This document shows, piece by piece, positions 62,801 to 64,000 of a stretch of DNA of 64,000 nt. The stretch is from contig JAEOAD010002856.1 in NCBI GenBank assembly GCA_036365145.1, positions 248,001 through 312,000 on the forward strand, read 5' to 3'. Position numbers and translations under genes: made by a program. How positions within the stretch are numbered: the stretch's first letter is position 1; each line of letters begins with the position of its first letter. Origin of the DNA: Orientallactaga sibirica (lineage: Eukaryota > Chordata > Mammalia > Rodentia > Dipodidae). The notes below the pieces were generated by a model, which worked only from the letters and a program-made list of their open reading frames with translations, ran no database searches and was not told the origin of the DNA.

Positions 62801-64000
62801 GGAAGTTTGAACTTGCTGCACTCAACCTTCTTCATAGGAAAGCAACTGATTCCGAGAACAGAACTAGCTTATTTCACACAGTACAGTGTTCGCCAATGAA
62901 GACTTTTGTTTTCTAAACAAACTACCTTAGAAATGAGGCGAATCTACTAAGTTGTATATCTTGTAAGATTGCATGAAAACATGAAAAGTTTGAACTTGCT
63001 GCACTCAACTGTCATCGTAAGAAAGCAACTGATTCTCAGAACAGAACTAGCTTATTTCACACAGTACAGTGTTAGGCAATGAAGATGTTTGTTTTATAAA
63101 CAAACAACTTTAGAAATGAGGCGAATCTACAAAGTTGTAAATCTTGTTTGATTACACAAACAAGGAAAGTTTGAACTTTCTGCACTTAACACTCTTCGTA
63201 AGAAAGCAACTCATTCTGAGAAGAGAACTAGCTTATTTAACTCAGTAGGGTGTTCTATAATGAAGTTGTTTGTTTTCTAAACAAAATACTTTAGAAATGA
63301 AGTGAATCTACTAAGTTATACATCTTATTAGATTACACAATGAAAGAAAGTTTGAACTTGCTGCACTCAACCCTCTTCGTAAAAAAGCAACTGATTCTCA
63401 GAAGAGAACTAGCTTATTTCACAAAGTAAAGGGTTCTGCAATGAAGATGTTTGTTTTCTAAACAAACTACTTTAGAAATAAAGCGAATCTACTAAGTTGT
63501 ACATCTTTTTAGATTACACAAGGAAGGAAAGTTTGAACTTGCTGCACTCAAACGTCTTTATAAGAGCACGTGCTTCCAAGAAGAGAACTAGCTTATTTCA
63601 CTCAGTAGGGTGTTCTATACTGAAGATGTTTGTTCTCTAAACAAACTACTTTAGAAATGAAGCGAATCTACTAAGTAGGACATCTTATTAGATTACACAA
63701 AGAAAGAAAGTTTGAACTTGCTGCACTCAACACTCTTCCTAAGAAAGCAACTTATTCTCAGAATAGAAGTAGCTTATTTCACACAGTACAGTGTTGGGCA
63801 ATGAAGATGTTTGTTTTCTAAACAAGCTACTTTAGAAATGAAGCGAATCTACTATGTTGCACATCTTGTTAAATTATACAACCAAGGAAAGTTTGAACTT
63901 GCTGCACTCAATCCTCTTCATAAGAGCAACAGCTTCCAAGAAGAGAACTAGCTTAAGTCACACACTACAGTGTTCAGAAATGAAGATGTTTCTTTTCTAA

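Larger units (their letters stand above)
49484..64000. repeat. 181-bp satellite, right-hand diverged subfamily
   Basis: The satellite resumes with the same orientation. From about 50.6 kb, and dominantly from about 57 kb, monomers show AACAAGGAAAGTTTGAAC, CTGCACTCAACC and GCAATGAAGATGTTTG, unlike the left and central blocks. Up to about 56 kb these alternate with AACTAGGAAAGTTTGATC monomers. Neighbours are diverged and unit lengths vary, for example about 50 bases missing near 62,475 and about 20 near 61,738. The array runs off the end of the window. No gene or RNA is seen. Confidence 0.93.

Noticed and set aside
1..64000. CRISPR array
   Set aside because: The repeats are about 181 bp, directly abutting, and there are no unique spacers or cas genes.
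1..64000. Canonical CENP-B box
   Set aside because: Only partial matches were seen; none has both the TTCG and CGGG cores at the right spacing.
1..64000. Inversions within the satellite array
   Set aside because: Every monomer landmark I checked (GTTAGATTACAC, GGCAATGAAGG) is in the same orientation across the whole window.

Overview
This window is eukaryotic, non-genic, AT-rich tandem-repeat DNA, almost certainly from the centromere or pericentromere of a rodent. About 57 kb of the 64 kb is one satellite family with a monomer near 181 bp. All monomers run head-to-tail in the same orientation. The array continues past both ends of the window. A tRNA-like SINE at 30.6 kb looks like the DIP-type SINE of dipodoid rodents (jerboas and relatives), which together with a rodent-like LINE-1 makes a jerboa-like source the best guess. 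That identification is from memory, not a search.

Layout: (1) 1 to about 20.1 kb is the most homogeneous part. It is built of alternating monomer classes in multi-monomer higher-order repeats (HORs), with kilobase-scale near-identical copies at offsets near 720, 1,808, 2,355, 7,597 and 8,318 bp. It carries two copies of one retroposed element: a complete 454-bp insertion with a 13-bp target-site duplication at 18.9-19.3 kb, and a shortened copy at 16.9-17.2 kb. (2) 20.1-43.2 kb is a more diverged satellite subfamily with older, partly eroded multi-monomer duplications and the SINE at 30,644-30,912. (3) 43,224-49,483 is a 6.26-kb LINE-1 in antisense orientation with a 15-bp target-site duplication. 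Its ORF2 is interrupted twice and it has no recognisable ORF1; tandem units of about 98 bp lie directly upstream of ORF2. (4) 49,484-64,000 is a third satellite flavour, diverged and mostly monomeric, with short local duplications.

The gradient from near-identical HORs on the left to diverged monomers on the right is what is expected at the edge of a centromere core, with the younger core to the left. The monomers hold a conserved 19-bp dyad (8-bp arms) and, beside it, a segment resembling a degenerate CENP-B box. No intact host gene, functional RNA gene or CRISPR array was found. The recurring 63-residue reading frames are a by-product of the monomer and are not genes. Two patches (about 13.5-15.0 kb and 16.94-17.57 kb) carry clustered small deletions that may be assembly or consensus errors.
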